A model generated the notes under the pieces. The model did no database searches and was not told where the DNA came from. It saw only the letters and a list, made by a program, of their open reading frames with translations. The translations under genes were made by a program, and so were the position numbers. From positions 20,629-84,628 of the forward strand of contig NZ_BMIN01000005.1 in the NCBI RefSeq assembly GCF_014642405.1: a stretch of DNA of 64,000 nucleotides. Direction: 5' to 3'. Shown here piece by piece: positions 26,469 to 34,410 of this stretch. Positions within the stretch are counted from its first letter, which is position 1. Every line of letters begins with the position of its first letter. The stretch is from Pontibacillus salipaludis. GTDB lineage: Bacteria; Bacillota; Bacilli; Bacillales; BH030062.

Positions 26469-27014
26469 GTGGGTGGCCTTTTGAACTTTATTGCGTGGCT
26501 GATCGTGGCTTGTGAAATTGGGTTTTGGATCGTGATTGTACTAGGGTTATTCACAAGGTATGTGCTGAAGAAAGATAAGCTGGGATTATTCCTCTTAGCG
26601 TTAACCCCTGTCATTGATTTGCTGTTATTACTCATGACTGGGTTCGATTTATATCGAGGAGCGACCGCCACAACGGCACATGCTGTTGCTGCTGTTTATG
26701 TAGGTGTTTCCATTGGTTTTGGGAAAAGTATGATAGAATGGGCCGACAATAGATTTCGTTACTACATAACAAAAGAAGGATCAAAACCAACAAAGCGGAC
26801 GGGGCATGAGCATTCCGTCCATTATTTGAAAGGGTGGGGGAGGCACGTCCTTTCTTATGTGATTGGTGCTGGTCTTTTATTAGGGATGATCTTCTTCATA
26901 GACGACACCTCGAGAACGGAAGTGTTATGGAACGTGCTACGAATATGGACCGTTGCGTTAGGGGTGGACTTCTTGATCGCTATAACGTATTTTGTTTGGC
27001 CGAGGAAGGGATGA
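26469..27014 (+). CDS. Integral membrane protein, unknown
   Basis: Up to 181 residues from GTG 26469; TTG 26481 with GGGTGG upstream is an alternative. Predicted segments: IAWLIVACEIGFWIVIVLGLF, LGLFLLALTPVIDLLLLLMT, ATTAHAVAAVYVGVSIGFG, then after a basic loop VLSYVIGAGLLLGMIFFI and IWTVALGVDFLIAITYFVW. Similar multi-span hypotheticals are common in Bacillaceae. No catalytic motif. Confidence 0.65.
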   Translation: MGGLLNFIAWLIVACEIGFWIVIVLGLFTRYVLKKDKLGLFLLALTPVIDLLLLLMTGFDLYRGATATTAHAVAAVYVGVSIGFGKSMIEWADNRFRYYITKEGSKPTKRTGHEHSVHYLKGWGRHVLSYVIGAGLLLGMIFFIDDTSRTEVLWNVLRIWTVALGVDFLIAITYFVWPRKG

Positions 27015-27066
27015 CGGGGACACGGTAATGAGGGTGTGACGGAAGCTTTTGTTTGAATCTGTAAGA

Positions 27067-27261
27067 ATGGTTGAGGCGATACGTGTGTCTACTTTATATA
27101 ATAAGACGATGATTTTCGCATTAGTTGTGATTTTTATTTTGTGGGTGTTCTTACAACTCTCTCTTGATATGAGTATCTTGAAGAATCCACTCAACTACTT
27201 TGTAGGATTTACCATTTTCTTTTTTATAGTAAAATATGCAGTGAATAGAAGAACGAAATAA
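27067..27261 (+). CDS. Small two-span membrane protein
   Basis: 64 residues from ATG 27067; GTG 27088 with GAGG upstream is an alternative start. Two hydrophobic stretches (MIFALVVIFILWVFLQL and LNYFVGFTIFFFIVKYAV). Followed directly by a terminator hairpin. Unknown family. Confidence 0.5.
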   Translation: MVEAIRVSTLYNKTMIFALVVIFILWVFLQLSLDMSILKNPLNYFVGFTIFFFIVKYAVNRRTK

Positions 27262-27300
27262 ACGCGAAACCCTACTATTGGAGGGATTCGCGTTTTTATT
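27259..27300 (+). terminator. Terminator hairpin AAACGCGAA...TTCGCGTTTTTAT
   Basis: Stem AAACGCGAA with ACCCT / AGGGATTCGCGTTT and a T-rich tail; sits at the stop of the 27067 gene and just before a dispersed repeat. Confidence 0.8.
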
Positions 27301-27302
27301 AT

Positions 27303-27328
27303 GGGACAAGGAACCTGTCCCCCTGTCC
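27303..27328. repeat. Dispersed palindromic repeat, copy 3
   Basis: GGGACAAGGAACCTGTCCC then CCTGTCC. It lies about 55 bases before the start of the next gene, inside its leader. Confidence 0.85.
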
Positions 27329-27381
27329 AATGTGCTAAACTAATAACCAGGCCATTACAAAGAACAAAAGGAGGGGAAGGA

Positions 27382-27678
27382 ATGGGAGTTGGCATATTTA
27401 CTCTTGTGTATTTACTATTACCTCAAGTTGTTGTCTTTTCGCTAAGCATCCTATTAAGACTCTACTTCAGAAAGCTTAAAGTCATCCATATTTTGATGAT
27501 TTCCGTTTTGGTAACAGTGGTTTTCCTTTTATCAATGGAAGGGTTGTTAGCTGCCATAGGCTTTTACATAGGTAGTAATATCTTGGTCTCCATCCTTGGG
27601 ATCCTTGTAGCTGAGTTTTGTTTTTACATCGTACATAGAGCAGAGCGCAAAGTAGACGAAAAGTATAATCAGTCGTAG
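27382..27678 (+). CDS. Small membrane protein, unknown
   Basis: 98 residues from ATG 27382, chosen for AAAGGAGGGGAAGGA immediately upstream; the frame extending left to 27301 only translates the repeat. Three hydrophobic segments (IFTLVYLLLPQVVVFSLSILL; VIHILMISVLVTVVFLLSM; LAAIGFYIGSNILVSILGILVAEF) and a charged C-terminus. Ends at a terminator at 27702. Confidence 0.65.
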   Translation: MGVGIFTLVYLLLPQVVVFSLSILLRLYFRKLKVIHILMISVLVTVVFLLSMEGLLAAIGFYIGSNILVSILGILVAEFCFYIVHRAERKVDEKYNQS

Positions 27679-27701
27679 CGAAGGGTGTCTACTGAATAAA
27701 A

Positions 27702-27738
27702 AAGTGAACTTCTATAAATTAGAAGTTCATTTTTTATA
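27702..27738. terminator. Terminator GAACTTCTA/TAGAAGTTC
   Basis: Stem flanked by A- and T-runs between the plus-strand 27382 gene and the minus-strand 27757 gene; can serve both. Confidence 0.85.
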
Positions 27739-27756
27739 AGAATAGCAAGATTGAAC

Positions 27757-28266
27757 CTAAAATAAGAAATCCGTACTATCCGACATAATGTCATTAAACG
27801 TCTCTACAGTAACCGTTTTGTTGTCACGAGTGGGGTCATCCGAACGTAATTCATCGGCTATGTACTCCATGGATTTCTTCAAATTCTCGATGTTGCTTAA
27901 TTGAGCATCCGTTGGGGTGCTGTCCTCAATTTTTTGTAACTCTGTTAATCTAGCGAAGTCTTTTGTTGTAATGTTGGAATCAACGTATTGACGACCTGTG
28001 TACAACAAGGAATCCAGCTTATTGATCCTCTTGGTTAATTCGTCCAGGCCCTTCTTGAGCTGCTCAGGGTTATCGGTATTCGATAATACATAAGAGGCAG
28101 AGCTAGAGGTGAGGACGGCCTGATTATAATACTCATTAATAAACGTTTCCACTTCTTCTTTGTCTTCATAATAGGAGTCCATATAGTTCCCTCCCAATAC
28201 TGCGATCCCAATGACTAGAATCCCGATTAATTCGTACTTGAGCCACGTTTTCGTAAAAATCTTCAT
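27757..28266 (-). CDS. Exported, membrane-anchored helical protein
   Basis: 169 residues, ATG with GGAGG seven bases upstream. N-terminal anchor WLKYELIGILVIGIAVLGG, then an extracellular acidic helical domain (KEEVETFINEYYNQAVLTSSSASYVL...). No known domain recognised. It lies 21 bases after the membrane protein at 28288 and is probably co-transcribed with it. Confidence 0.6.
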   Translation of the reverse strand: MKIFTKTWLKYELIGILVIGIAVLGGNYMDSYYEDKEEVETFINEYYNQAVLTSSSASYVLSNTDNPEQLKKGLDELTKRINKLDSLLYTGRQYVDSNITTKDFARLTELQKIEDSTPTDAQLSNIENLKKSMEYIADELRSDDPTRDNKTVTVETFNDIMSDSTDFLF

Positions 28267-28287
28267 TTCCTTTCCTCCAACCTAATA

Positions 28288-28602
28288 CTAGAATGTTCTC
28301 GCTTTACGATACACGATTAGCGTAAGGGCATTTAATAGAATCGTAACGATGAGAAGTAGGGATGAGACAATGGCCACGGCGTACATGGTGTCCATGAGAG
28401 CCGCCCAATCTCCAATCGATACCTTATGATAGGTGTAAAGAATCTGACAGACTAGTGAAATTCCGCAAGCACTAAAGCTCATAACGGATAACGCCATCCA
28501 CTTGTTCGTCGCTTTTGACTGATCCCGCATCAGGTTGACCACGGGAAGGCTCCAAGCAAGGATTCCTAAGAAGAGGCTTGCGAGGTTAAGGTACCCGTAC
28601 AT
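28288..28602 (-). CDS. Four-span membrane protein, unknown
   Basis: 104 residues from the ATG at 28602, which has AAAGGAGG about nine bases upstream; the longer frame to 28629 is not used. Hydrophobic segments: LNLASLFLGILAWSLPVV, MALSVMSFSACGISLVCQILYTY, LMDTMYAVAIVSSLLLIVTILLNALTLIV. Heads a two-gene operon with 27757. Confidence 0.65.
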   Translation of the reverse strand: MYGYLNLASLFLGILAWSLPVVNLMRDQSKATNKWMALSVMSFSACGISLVCQILYTYHKVSIGDWAALMDTMYAVAIVSSLLLIVTILLNALTLIVYRKARTF

Positions 28603-28737
28603 AGTGAGAATCCTCCTTTGTGTGTTCACCTATTTCATTCCAGGTATTTATGTATGTTGCTGAATAATCTATGTTATATTTTAACACATATATCCAGTTA
28701 CTGACTTACAAAAAAACGGAGGGGAGAGGCATGGAAT

Positions 28738-29141
28738 ATGAAAAGGCGAATTCTGCTTGTTCTTTTTGTATTGCTCGTGACAACAGCTTGTTCGGAGGAT
28801 TTCGGGGAGCTTACGAGAGTAGATTTTCAAATAGTAACTCCGGGCGAGGACCACACAGGTGAAGAGACGATTACAGATGACGACTCGATCGAAACGATCC
28901 GTGACGTTATGAATGAAGTTCAATGGGAGGATAAAAATACTAGTATGGTGAGAAAGAAAGATGTGAGGGCCGTTTTTTCTATCAACAAGAAGAGGGGATG
29001 CCAGAGCGATTAGTGGAATATGACATCTGGTTTACCGAGGAATCGGTGTTCGCGGTGATCATGAGTGAGGAGGAAGGACGACGATATGGCGTGTTGCGTC
29101 CGGAATATGGGGGCCTTTTAAGAGATGTGTTTGTGAAATGA
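28738..29141 (+). pseudogene. Lipoprotein gene split by a one-base T-tract frameshift
   Basis: Signal peptide with lipobox VTTAC (Cys18) at the start (28738), then an acidic domain. The first frame ends at 29013, but from the TTTTTT run at about 28973-28978 the alternative frame continues the protein with FYQQEEGMPERLVEYDIW and EESVFAVIM, ending at 29141 just before the next gene. Adding one T restores a single 134-residue lipoprotein. Either a real frameshift or a homopolymer sequencing error. Family unknown. Confidence 0.7.
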
Positions 29142-29158
29142 TGGGGGAGGTGAGGGAC

Positions 29159-29638
29159 ATGAATCAGGTCTGTTTTCAGGAGATTGATGAAACGAATGAA
29201 AGGGCTGTTCGAAGCGTAAGGGTGAAGCGGGGACAGGAACATTTTATCGAAACGGTCGATGAATGCCTGGAGGAAGCGGCTACTTATCCTGAGTGGCATC
29301 CGGTTGCTATCTATTCTGATAACAAGGTAGTCGGATTTGCGATGTATGGGTGTGTGGGGCGAAATGGTGAAACGTGGATTGATCGGGTGATCATCGACAA
29401 AAACGAGCAGGGAAAAGGGCTGGGGAGATTGGCGGTGACGAAGCTGATCGATGTTGTCACGAGGGAATACGGGGTGAATGTGCTTTACTTAAGTATTATA
29501 GAAGAGAACAAAAGAGCGCGGTATTTGTATGAAAGCTTGGGGTTTGAATACATACATGAGCGCGATCCGAATGGGGAGCTTATTTTTGCATATCGCGTGA
29601 AGCAGGATGTTAGGACAGGTACCTTGCTTCCACCGTGA
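29159..29638 (+). CDS. GNAT acetyltransferase, BltD-like (spermine/spermidine type)
   Basis: 159 residues from ATG 29159 with GGAGGTGAGG upstream. Seen: HFIETVDECLEEA near the N-terminus, YSDNKVVGFAMYG, TWIDRVIIDKNEQGKGLGRLAVTKLI (acetyl-CoA loop QGKGLG), LYLSIIEENKRARYLYESLGFEY. This matches the B. subtilis BltD/diamine acetyltransferase pattern; polyamine substrate is inferred. The last residues (VRTGTLLPP) and the stop are encoded by the left arm of a dispersed repeat, so the original C-terminus may have been replaced. Confidence 0.82.
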   Translation: MNQVCFQEIDETNERAVRSVRVKRGQEHFIETVDECLEEAATYPEWHPVAIYSDNKVVGFAMYGCVGRNGETWIDRVIIDKNEQGKGLGRLAVTKLIDVVTREYGVNVLYLSIIEENKRARYLYESLGFEYIHERDPNGELIFAYRVKQDVRTGTLLPP

Positions 29639-29673
29639 ATAGCGGTGGGACATGGTACCTGTCCCCTTGTCCC
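29613..29673. repeat. Dispersed palindromic repeat, copy 4 (long inverted form)
   Basis: Left arm GGACAGGTACC (from 29613, extended by TTGCTTCCACCG) pairs with right arm CGGTGGGACATGGTACCTGTCC, followed by CCTTGTCCC. The loop contains the TGA stop (29636-29638) of the acetyltransferase; the structure may also terminate transcription. Confidence 0.85.
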
Positions 29674-29709
29674 GTTAGATATAAAGCAATACAGCAGCGG
29701 GAAACAGTA

Positions 29710-30135
29710 TTAAATTTCTTCATCAAATTCTTTCCATTGACCATCTTTGTAGACCTCAAGGATCTCACCTTCTCCGGAAATGAACGTAATCGTCTTGTTG
29801 TCGTCTTTGTAAGTGGTAATAGGAATCTCAACTTTTACCTTTAAATCCTGATGTTCATGTAGATACTGACTGATCGTTGAGGTTTTATCATTGCCATCCC
29901 GTACTTTTTCGGCAATAAGAGAGTATTTGGTGGTCGCTTCTAGTTCCTGTGCTAATTCTGTTTGTGTGTAGTACAGATCCCAAAATTCATGAAACGTAAC
30001 GACTTTTGTTTCGTTTGACACTTGCTTCTCATCTTCGAAAGCATTTAGTTTCATTTGAGCCCTCAAAGTAGGAATGCTGATAACTGTAACAATCAGAATG
30101 ATCACGCCTATAAGGAAGATACCAATCTTTTTCAC
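29710..30135 (-). CDS. Exported, membrane-anchored protein, unknown
   Basis: 141 residues, GTG start with AAAGGGTGAG upstream. N-terminal TM IGIFLIGVIILIVTVISI, then a soluble outside domain with VTFHEFWDLYYTQTELAQELEA and a C-terminal beta-rich part ending YKDGQWKEFDEEI. Family not recognised. Confidence 0.6.
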   Translation of the reverse strand: MKKIGIFLIGVIILIVTVISIPTLRAQMKLNAFEDEKQVSNETKVVTFHEFWDLYYTQTELAQELEATTKYSLIAEKVRDGNDKTSTISQYLHEHQDLKVKVEIPITTYKDDNKTITFISGEGEILEVYKDGQWKEFDEEI

Positions 30136-30235
30136 GTAAGCTCACCCTTTTTCCTAGTTTGATAGGTTTATTTTAACACTTTAGGGAAGGGATGCGTTAT
30201 TGTTAAGGCAAGTGAATGGGATTTAGGAAGAGGAG

Positions 30236-30256
30236 GTGGGACAAGGTACCTGTCCC
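30236..30256. repeat. Dispersed palindromic repeat, copy 5
   Basis: GTGGGACAAGGTACCTGTCCC. Its last base directly abuts the stop codon (30257-30259, minus strand) of the next gene, placing it exactly at a gene 3' end. Confidence 0.85.
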
Positions 30257-30547
30257 TTATGATGCATTCTGACGTTTCTTGCGAAAAGCGATCAGAGATG
30301 TTTTAAGTGATGCATACCCACCAACAGCTGCATTGCCATAGAAGAACCCCATGAAAAAGCCGGCAACTATATTGTTAGGATGGGCGAAGAAAATGGAGAT
30401 TACTAAACCAACGATATTGGCCACTGTTGGCACGGCTGCTTTAGGAATTGGAAGTGTCTTTTTCAGTAGTTGTGTGAGAATGATGACTAATGGGACAGCT
30501 ATAACGGCGTCCCAAAAATTGGTATGAATAACAGGGAAATGTTCCAT
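30257..30547 (-). CDS. Holin-like small membrane protein
   Basis: 96 residues from ATG 30547 (GGTGG eight bases upstream). Segments: FWDAVIAVPLVIILTQLL, AVPTVANIVGLVISIFF, NNIVAGFFMGFFYGNAAVGGYASL, then a basic tail FRKKRQ. The layout (short N-terminus, 2-3 membrane helices, basic end) resembles phage-type holins, but no lysin is nearby, so function is unproven. Confidence 0.55.
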   Translation of the reverse strand: MEHFPVIHTNFWDAVIAVPLVIILTQLLKKTLPIPKAAVPTVANIVGLVISIFFAHPNNIVAGFFMGFFYGNAAVGGYASLKTSLIAFRKKRQNAS

Positions 30548-30646
30548 GAACGGTTCCACCTAACTTTTAAAGGAATAAGGCTATTATGCGCTCATCCTAA
30601 AGTGTTATACCTCCCACTTGTGACTCCCGATCCTAATTCTCCGTCG

Positions 30647-31348
30647 TTACGAATCCTTTACTTGATCAATATAAAACGTTCCATCTTTCTGTACTTCAGC
30701 ATAGAAGACATCTGATACAGAGTTCACACCTGCTTGTTGAAGCTGCTGGTGCAACCAGCTTTCTGTAACATGTAGTTTATCTAGGTTTTTTTGCACGATC
30801 TTACCGTCGGATATCACTTCTGTTGTGGTTGGGAATATGGGGGATGTGATGGAGTTTGACGATAATCCTGATTTGGTTAACGGCTGATTGACTTCTTGCT
30901 TTAATACAGAGATCTTGCCATCTGTCTCTAGAATCGCGTAATCAACTTCTGAGATGGAAAATGCATTTTTCTTACGTAACATGGCTTTAAGAACATCCAG
31001 GTCAATCCGTGCCTTTTTCATTTCTTGATCCATGACTTTCCCGTCCTTAATAAGGATAATTGGATCACCGTTGAGAATAGTGCGGACTTTTTTTGATTTG
31101 ATATCTAGATAGCCCAGGATAATTGTAAATAAAGCCCAAGCGAGCAATGCATACAATCCATGAGAGACTTTGAACGTTTGGTCTATCGCAAGGCTTGCAC
31201 CAATGGTCCCTAACGAAATTGCGGAAACGAAATTAAAGAACGTCATTTGACCGATTTCTTTCCGTCCCATAATTCTGGTAAGAAGAATCAGAACGAAGAA
31301 AGCAAGTAGGAGTCTTAGGGTGAGTTCGCTGAAGGACAATGGGAACAC
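30647..31348 (-). CDS. DUF421 (YetF-like) membrane protein
   Basis: 233 residues. Three N-terminal TM helices (LTLRLLLAFFVLILLTRIMGRKEIGQM, FNFVSAISLGTIGASLAI, GLYALLAWALFTIILGYLDI) followed by the YetF/DUF421 cytoplasmic domain (DPIILIKDGKVMDQEMKKARIDLDVLKAMLRKK, VDYAILETDGKISVL). A GTG start is used at 31348; TTG 31339 is possible. Function of the family is poorly known; linked to the spore or cell envelope in bacilli. A second, diverged DUF421 lies just upstream. Confidence 0.85.
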   Translation of the reverse strand: MFPLSFSELTLRLLLAFFVLILLTRIMGRKEIGQMTFFNFVSAISLGTIGASLAIDQTFKVSHGLYALLAWALFTIILGYLDIKSKKVRTILNGDPIILIKDGKVMDQEMKKARIDLDVLKAMLRKKNAFSISEVDYAILETDGKISVLKQEVNQPLTKSGLSSNSITSPIFPTTTEVISDGKIVQKNLDKLHVTESWLHQQLQQAGVNSVSDVFYAEVQKDGTFYIDQVKDS

Positions 31349-31534
31349 TCTTTTTTAATTGTAGTTGTGTGAATCTAGACTTAGCTTTCGTTAATACATC
31401 TAGATTATTCTAAGTCCAGGCGTATATGTATTGAAAAGAAAGAGATGAGGGTTCAATTTTGATATTGAGATGTTACTAGAGGAGCGAAAGAAAAAGGATA
31501 GAAAAGAGGTGCCGGCCTTCCTATCCAGTCTAGT

Positions 31535-32230
31535 TTAATAAATATTTGGTGTTTGAGTTTTTTGATGGCGCTTAATAATATGGATCTTTCCGCTACTATC
31601 CATTTGTGCGAAGGAAACCTCACTAATGCTTTGAACAGCATGGGTGCGAAGGTGTGTGAGTAACCAATTTTGATCCTTTTGAAGGAATTTTAAATTCTCG
31701 TGATTCACTTCTCCATCAATAATGAGTGGGAAGCTTAAAGAAACAGGAGAGGGTGGAATCCCCATGTCAGATGGTTGTAAAGGTCTGGCTTGAGAAGTGG
31801 GCACAACAGATAGTTTCCCGCTTGGCTCAATGATGGCATACCTCACATCTCCAATATTTTGATACCCCTTTAGTCTAAGCTCTGATAAAAGTAAAGGGAT
31901 ATTCATTTTTGAATAGCGTAATTCCTGTTCCTGAATAATTCCATCAGCGACAACAATGATAGGCTTTGAATCAATATTATAGAAGAACTTCTTCAATGAA
32001 AGATAGCCAAGTAAAATGGTAGCAATCATTAAAACGAACACTCCGGCTGTCGCTTTAGAAGGAATCTTGTACACGAGTGGTTCCGCAGCTACGGTTGTGA
32101 TCAGCATAATGGCAGCGAGGTCATAAGAAGTCATGTTCGAAATCGATTTCTTTCCAATGATCCTAACGGCTGTCCACGTGACAAGTAACATGATTATACA
32201 TCGTAAGGCATAAGCGATAACGCCACCCAT
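31535..32230 (-). CDS. DUF421 membrane protein, YkjA-like
   Basis: 231 residues from ATG 32230, with AGGAGGG seven bases upstream. Same layout as the neighbour: three TM helices (ALRCIIMLLVTWTAVRIIGKKSISNMTS; YDLAAIMLITTVAAEPLV; ATAGVFVLMIATILLGYLSL), then KPIIVVADGIIQEQELRYSKMNIPLLLSELR and DVRYAIIEPSGKLSV. Forms an operon with the DUF4363 gene 11 bases upstream, a pairing seen in other Bacillaceae. Confidence 0.85.
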   Translation of the reverse strand: MGGVIAYALRCIIMLLVTWTAVRIIGKKSISNMTSYDLAAIMLITTVAAEPLVYKIPSKATAGVFVLMIATILLGYLSLKKFFYNIDSKPIIVVADGIIQEQELRYSKMNIPLLLSELRLKGYQNIGDVRYAIIEPSGKLSVVPTSQARPLQPSDMGIPPSPVSLSFPLIIDGEVNHENLKFLQKDQNWLLTHLRTHAVQSISEVSFAQMDSSGKIHIIKRHQKTQTPNIY

Positions 32231-32241
32231 CAAATTCCCTC

Positions 32242-32613
32242 CTACGGTTCTGGGATAACACGACTAAAGTTTCTCCATAAGTCTTCTGCCATTTTAGCTC
32301 TGCCGAAGACCTCCACCTGATCTTGAGCTTCAGTGCCAGCAAGAATAAAACTCAGAGATTCTTCAAGGAGCGAAAACTCTGCCTCTCCAAAGTTGATAAG
32401 GATGACTAATTTCTTCTTCTCCCATTCCTTATGTAGTTCTTGTGCCAACATTTCAGCATCTTTCCATTGATTATGCTGTGCATATTCCTCAATTCGGTTA
32501 AGGTTCTCTATCATATGAACGTCTTTCCATACAGCGTTTTTGATCCAAAAATACCCTGTAAAGACCAACAGGACGAGAAAGATCAACAAGATATCAATAG
32601 TCTTGTTCTTCAT
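32242..32613 (-). CDS. DUF4363-type membrane-anchored protein
   Basis: 123 residues, ATG with AGGAGG upstream. N-terminal TM IDILLIFLVLLVFTGYFWI, then a helical outside domain (ENLNRIEEYAQHNQWKDAEMLAQELHKEWEKKK). Partner of the DUF421 gene; the pair is conserved in bacilli. Biochemical role unknown. Confidence 0.75.
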   Translation of the reverse strand: MKNKTIDILLIFLVLLVFTGYFWIKNAVWKDVHMIENLNRIEEYAQHNQWKDAEMLAQELHKEWEKKKLVILINFGEAEFSLLEESLSFILAGTEAQDQVEVFGRAKMAEDLWRNFSRVIPEP

Positions 32614-32826
32614 GATGTTCCTCCTAGTAATAGCTTATATTGACTTTTCTTATTATGGTTCTGTACATTCATCCCATACATAAACGGTGGAAAGGGTTAC
32701 AAGACGATAGCTGAGTGGGGATGCTTACAGATGGAGCGTCTCTCTTACATTTCAATCTATAAAAGTAACCAAAGTGCAGAGATGCGATAGATACATCCCT
32801 GCCCTTTTTCTCGATTTTTTTATGGG

Positions 32827-32870
32827 AAACGTCTCGGATTGTGTGCTCATCCGACGTTTTACATTTTTTG
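32827..32870. terminator. Hairpin AACGTCTCGGAT/ATCCGACGTT with T-rich tail
   Basis: Stem with a two-base bulge followed by TTTACATTTTTT on the plus strand, in the 295-base gap 32614-32908. No plus-strand gene precedes it. The rest of the gap holds only degenerate fragments resembling the composite repeats (for example AGATGGAGCGTCTCTCTTAC). Confidence 0.45.
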
Positions 32871-32908
32871 AAGTGGTGGAAGGTCAGAGAGAGCTAAGGA
32901 CAATAGCC

Positions 32909-34168
32909 TTACTCAATTTCAGAAAGCACCTTTACTTCTCCGCTGTGAGCATCGACAACATACGAACAGTCTAGCTTCCCATGCAATGTATAGCGTTTAT
33001 TCGCGGGGTCCCATACGTATACGGGAGTGAGCGTAATTTTGTCCTCTAAAAGAATCAATGCTTCGTGTTTTGTCAAAGTCACTTCTTCCGCTTGTTCAAA
33101 ATCAGCGGTCATTTCACTAAAGAAATCGTTCTCTATGTAAGTAAGCACACTGGTGCTATTCTGATTAAGAAACACATTTACTTTCCTTTTGTAGAAATCA
33201 CTTGTTCTCTTTGCGTTCTCAAGTTTTGCTAATACATATCCGTTCTCACGTTCCACGGACTGCCATAACCATTCACCAGAATCAGTTGGGTATACAACTT
33301 GCAAGAATCGCTGGAGGGAACTTCGCGTCTCCTTCACCATTTCTTCTGTAATAGGGGTTAGATCTGGATGGGATTCATGCATTTCTGCTTGTTCAACAGT
33401 TACTTCATCAGTTAAATCGATCTTCTCTTCTTGGAATGTTTCATCTAACCGGGGCTCATAGGTCATAATTTCACCAATGGGAACAAGATGTACCGAATCT
33501 GTCAGGTGAAAAGGGCGAGTCTCTTTGCCATCATTCTTTATGTAGATCTCTTCTAATGCATAGACCGATTCAAAACGTTTGGTTTCCATTATAGGAAAGT
33601 TTACAAGCATCAATTGGTTCTTGATTAGATCGGCGATGTCTTCTAGAGATAAAGAAAAAGATTCATCCTGTACGTCATGCACTTCTGGAAAGTACCCGTG
33701 AATGGTGAAGAACACGAGCTCATCTTCATCATTCACTTCAACCGAAATGATACCGGATGGGGTGGTTGGGATTCCGTTTACGGCCGAGTAGAACATGTAG
33801 GTTCGATCCTGTTTACTTTTTAAAAAGAAATGCTCGCCTTGTGTGAGTCCTGTCTCTTGTTCCACCCAATGGATGACGTCTTGTTCATTAGGCAACGTTG
33901 GAGTCTTCGCTTTACTTACACCACTTACAAAAATAAGACTTCTTACTTCTCCCGTATGTACGTCCACATCGATTGATGCTGTCCCTTCTGGGTTCAAGTC
34001 GTCTTCAACAGGTCCTGAGCCTTCCGGGAACCATTCCATGTTATATACATAGTGCGTTTGTTCAAACGCTTCGACTTCTCTGTGAAGATGGGTGCGCTCA
34101 AGGGTGTAATCCTCAAGTCCAAACTTTCTTTTCATCCGTTCTTCAATCGCTTCTAGTTTTTGTTTCAT
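32909..34168 (-). CDS. YcdB/YcdC-like repeat protein (DUF4901)
   Basis: 419 residues, ATG with GGAGGG upstream. Two PepSY-like/YcdB repeats: WFPEG...ASIDVDVHTGEVRSL near 40-80 and a second ending PANKRYTLHGKLDCSYVVDAHSGEVKVL at the C-terminus. No signal peptide is visible, so cytoplasmic location is possible. Function of this family is not established. Single gene. Confidence 0.7.
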   Translation of the reverse strand: MKQKLEAIEERMKRKFGLEDYTLERTHLHREVEAFEQTHYVYNMEWFPEGSGPVEDDLNPEGTASIDVDVHTGEVRSLIFVSGVSKAKTPTLPNEQDVIHWVEQETGLTQGEHFFLKSKQDRTYMFYSAVNGIPTTPSGIISVEVNDEDELVFFTIHGYFPEVHDVQDESFSLSLEDIADLIKNQLMLVNFPIMETKRFESVYALEEIYIKNDGKETRPFHLTDSVHLVPIGEIMTYEPRLDETFQEEKIDLTDEVTVEQAEMHESHPDLTPITEEMVKETRSSLQRFLQVVYPTDSGEWLWQSVERENGYVLAKLENAKRTSDFYKRKVNVFLNQNSTSVLTYIENDFFSEMTADFEQAEEVTLTKHEALILLEDKITLTPVYVWDPANKRYTLHGKLDCSYVVDAHSGEVKVLSEIE

Positions 34169-34271
34169 TATAGTTCCCTCCTACTTACTCTTTCTAATGT
34201 ACGTATTGTTTTTGGAGAAAGTTTCAATTTAGTAAGCGAGAAGTGGTACCCGTACTTTCTTAGCTTTATAG

Positions 34272-34284
34272 AGCGGGACAAGGC
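34272..34284. repeat. Truncated dispersed-repeat half
   Basis: GAGCGGGACAAGG only, without the right arm; lies in the 34169-34410 gap, which holds nothing else I can support. Confidence 0.4.
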
Positions 34285-34410
34285 CATTATGTTAAAATGG
34301 TGGTAATTTATGCTAAAAGTTATGCCGGTTCAGAGGTATGAATGTGTTGGCGAAAGAAAGTTTAAAAATAATAGAGCGTAAAGTTTCATGTTAAGAAGGG
34401 GGATCGGGGA

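Noticed and set aside
27301..27381. N-terminal extension of the 27382 gene and similar repeat-derived short frames on both strands
   Set aside because: These translate the GGGACAAGG palindromes (GQVPCP, DRYLVPPP type peptides) and have no ribosome sites.
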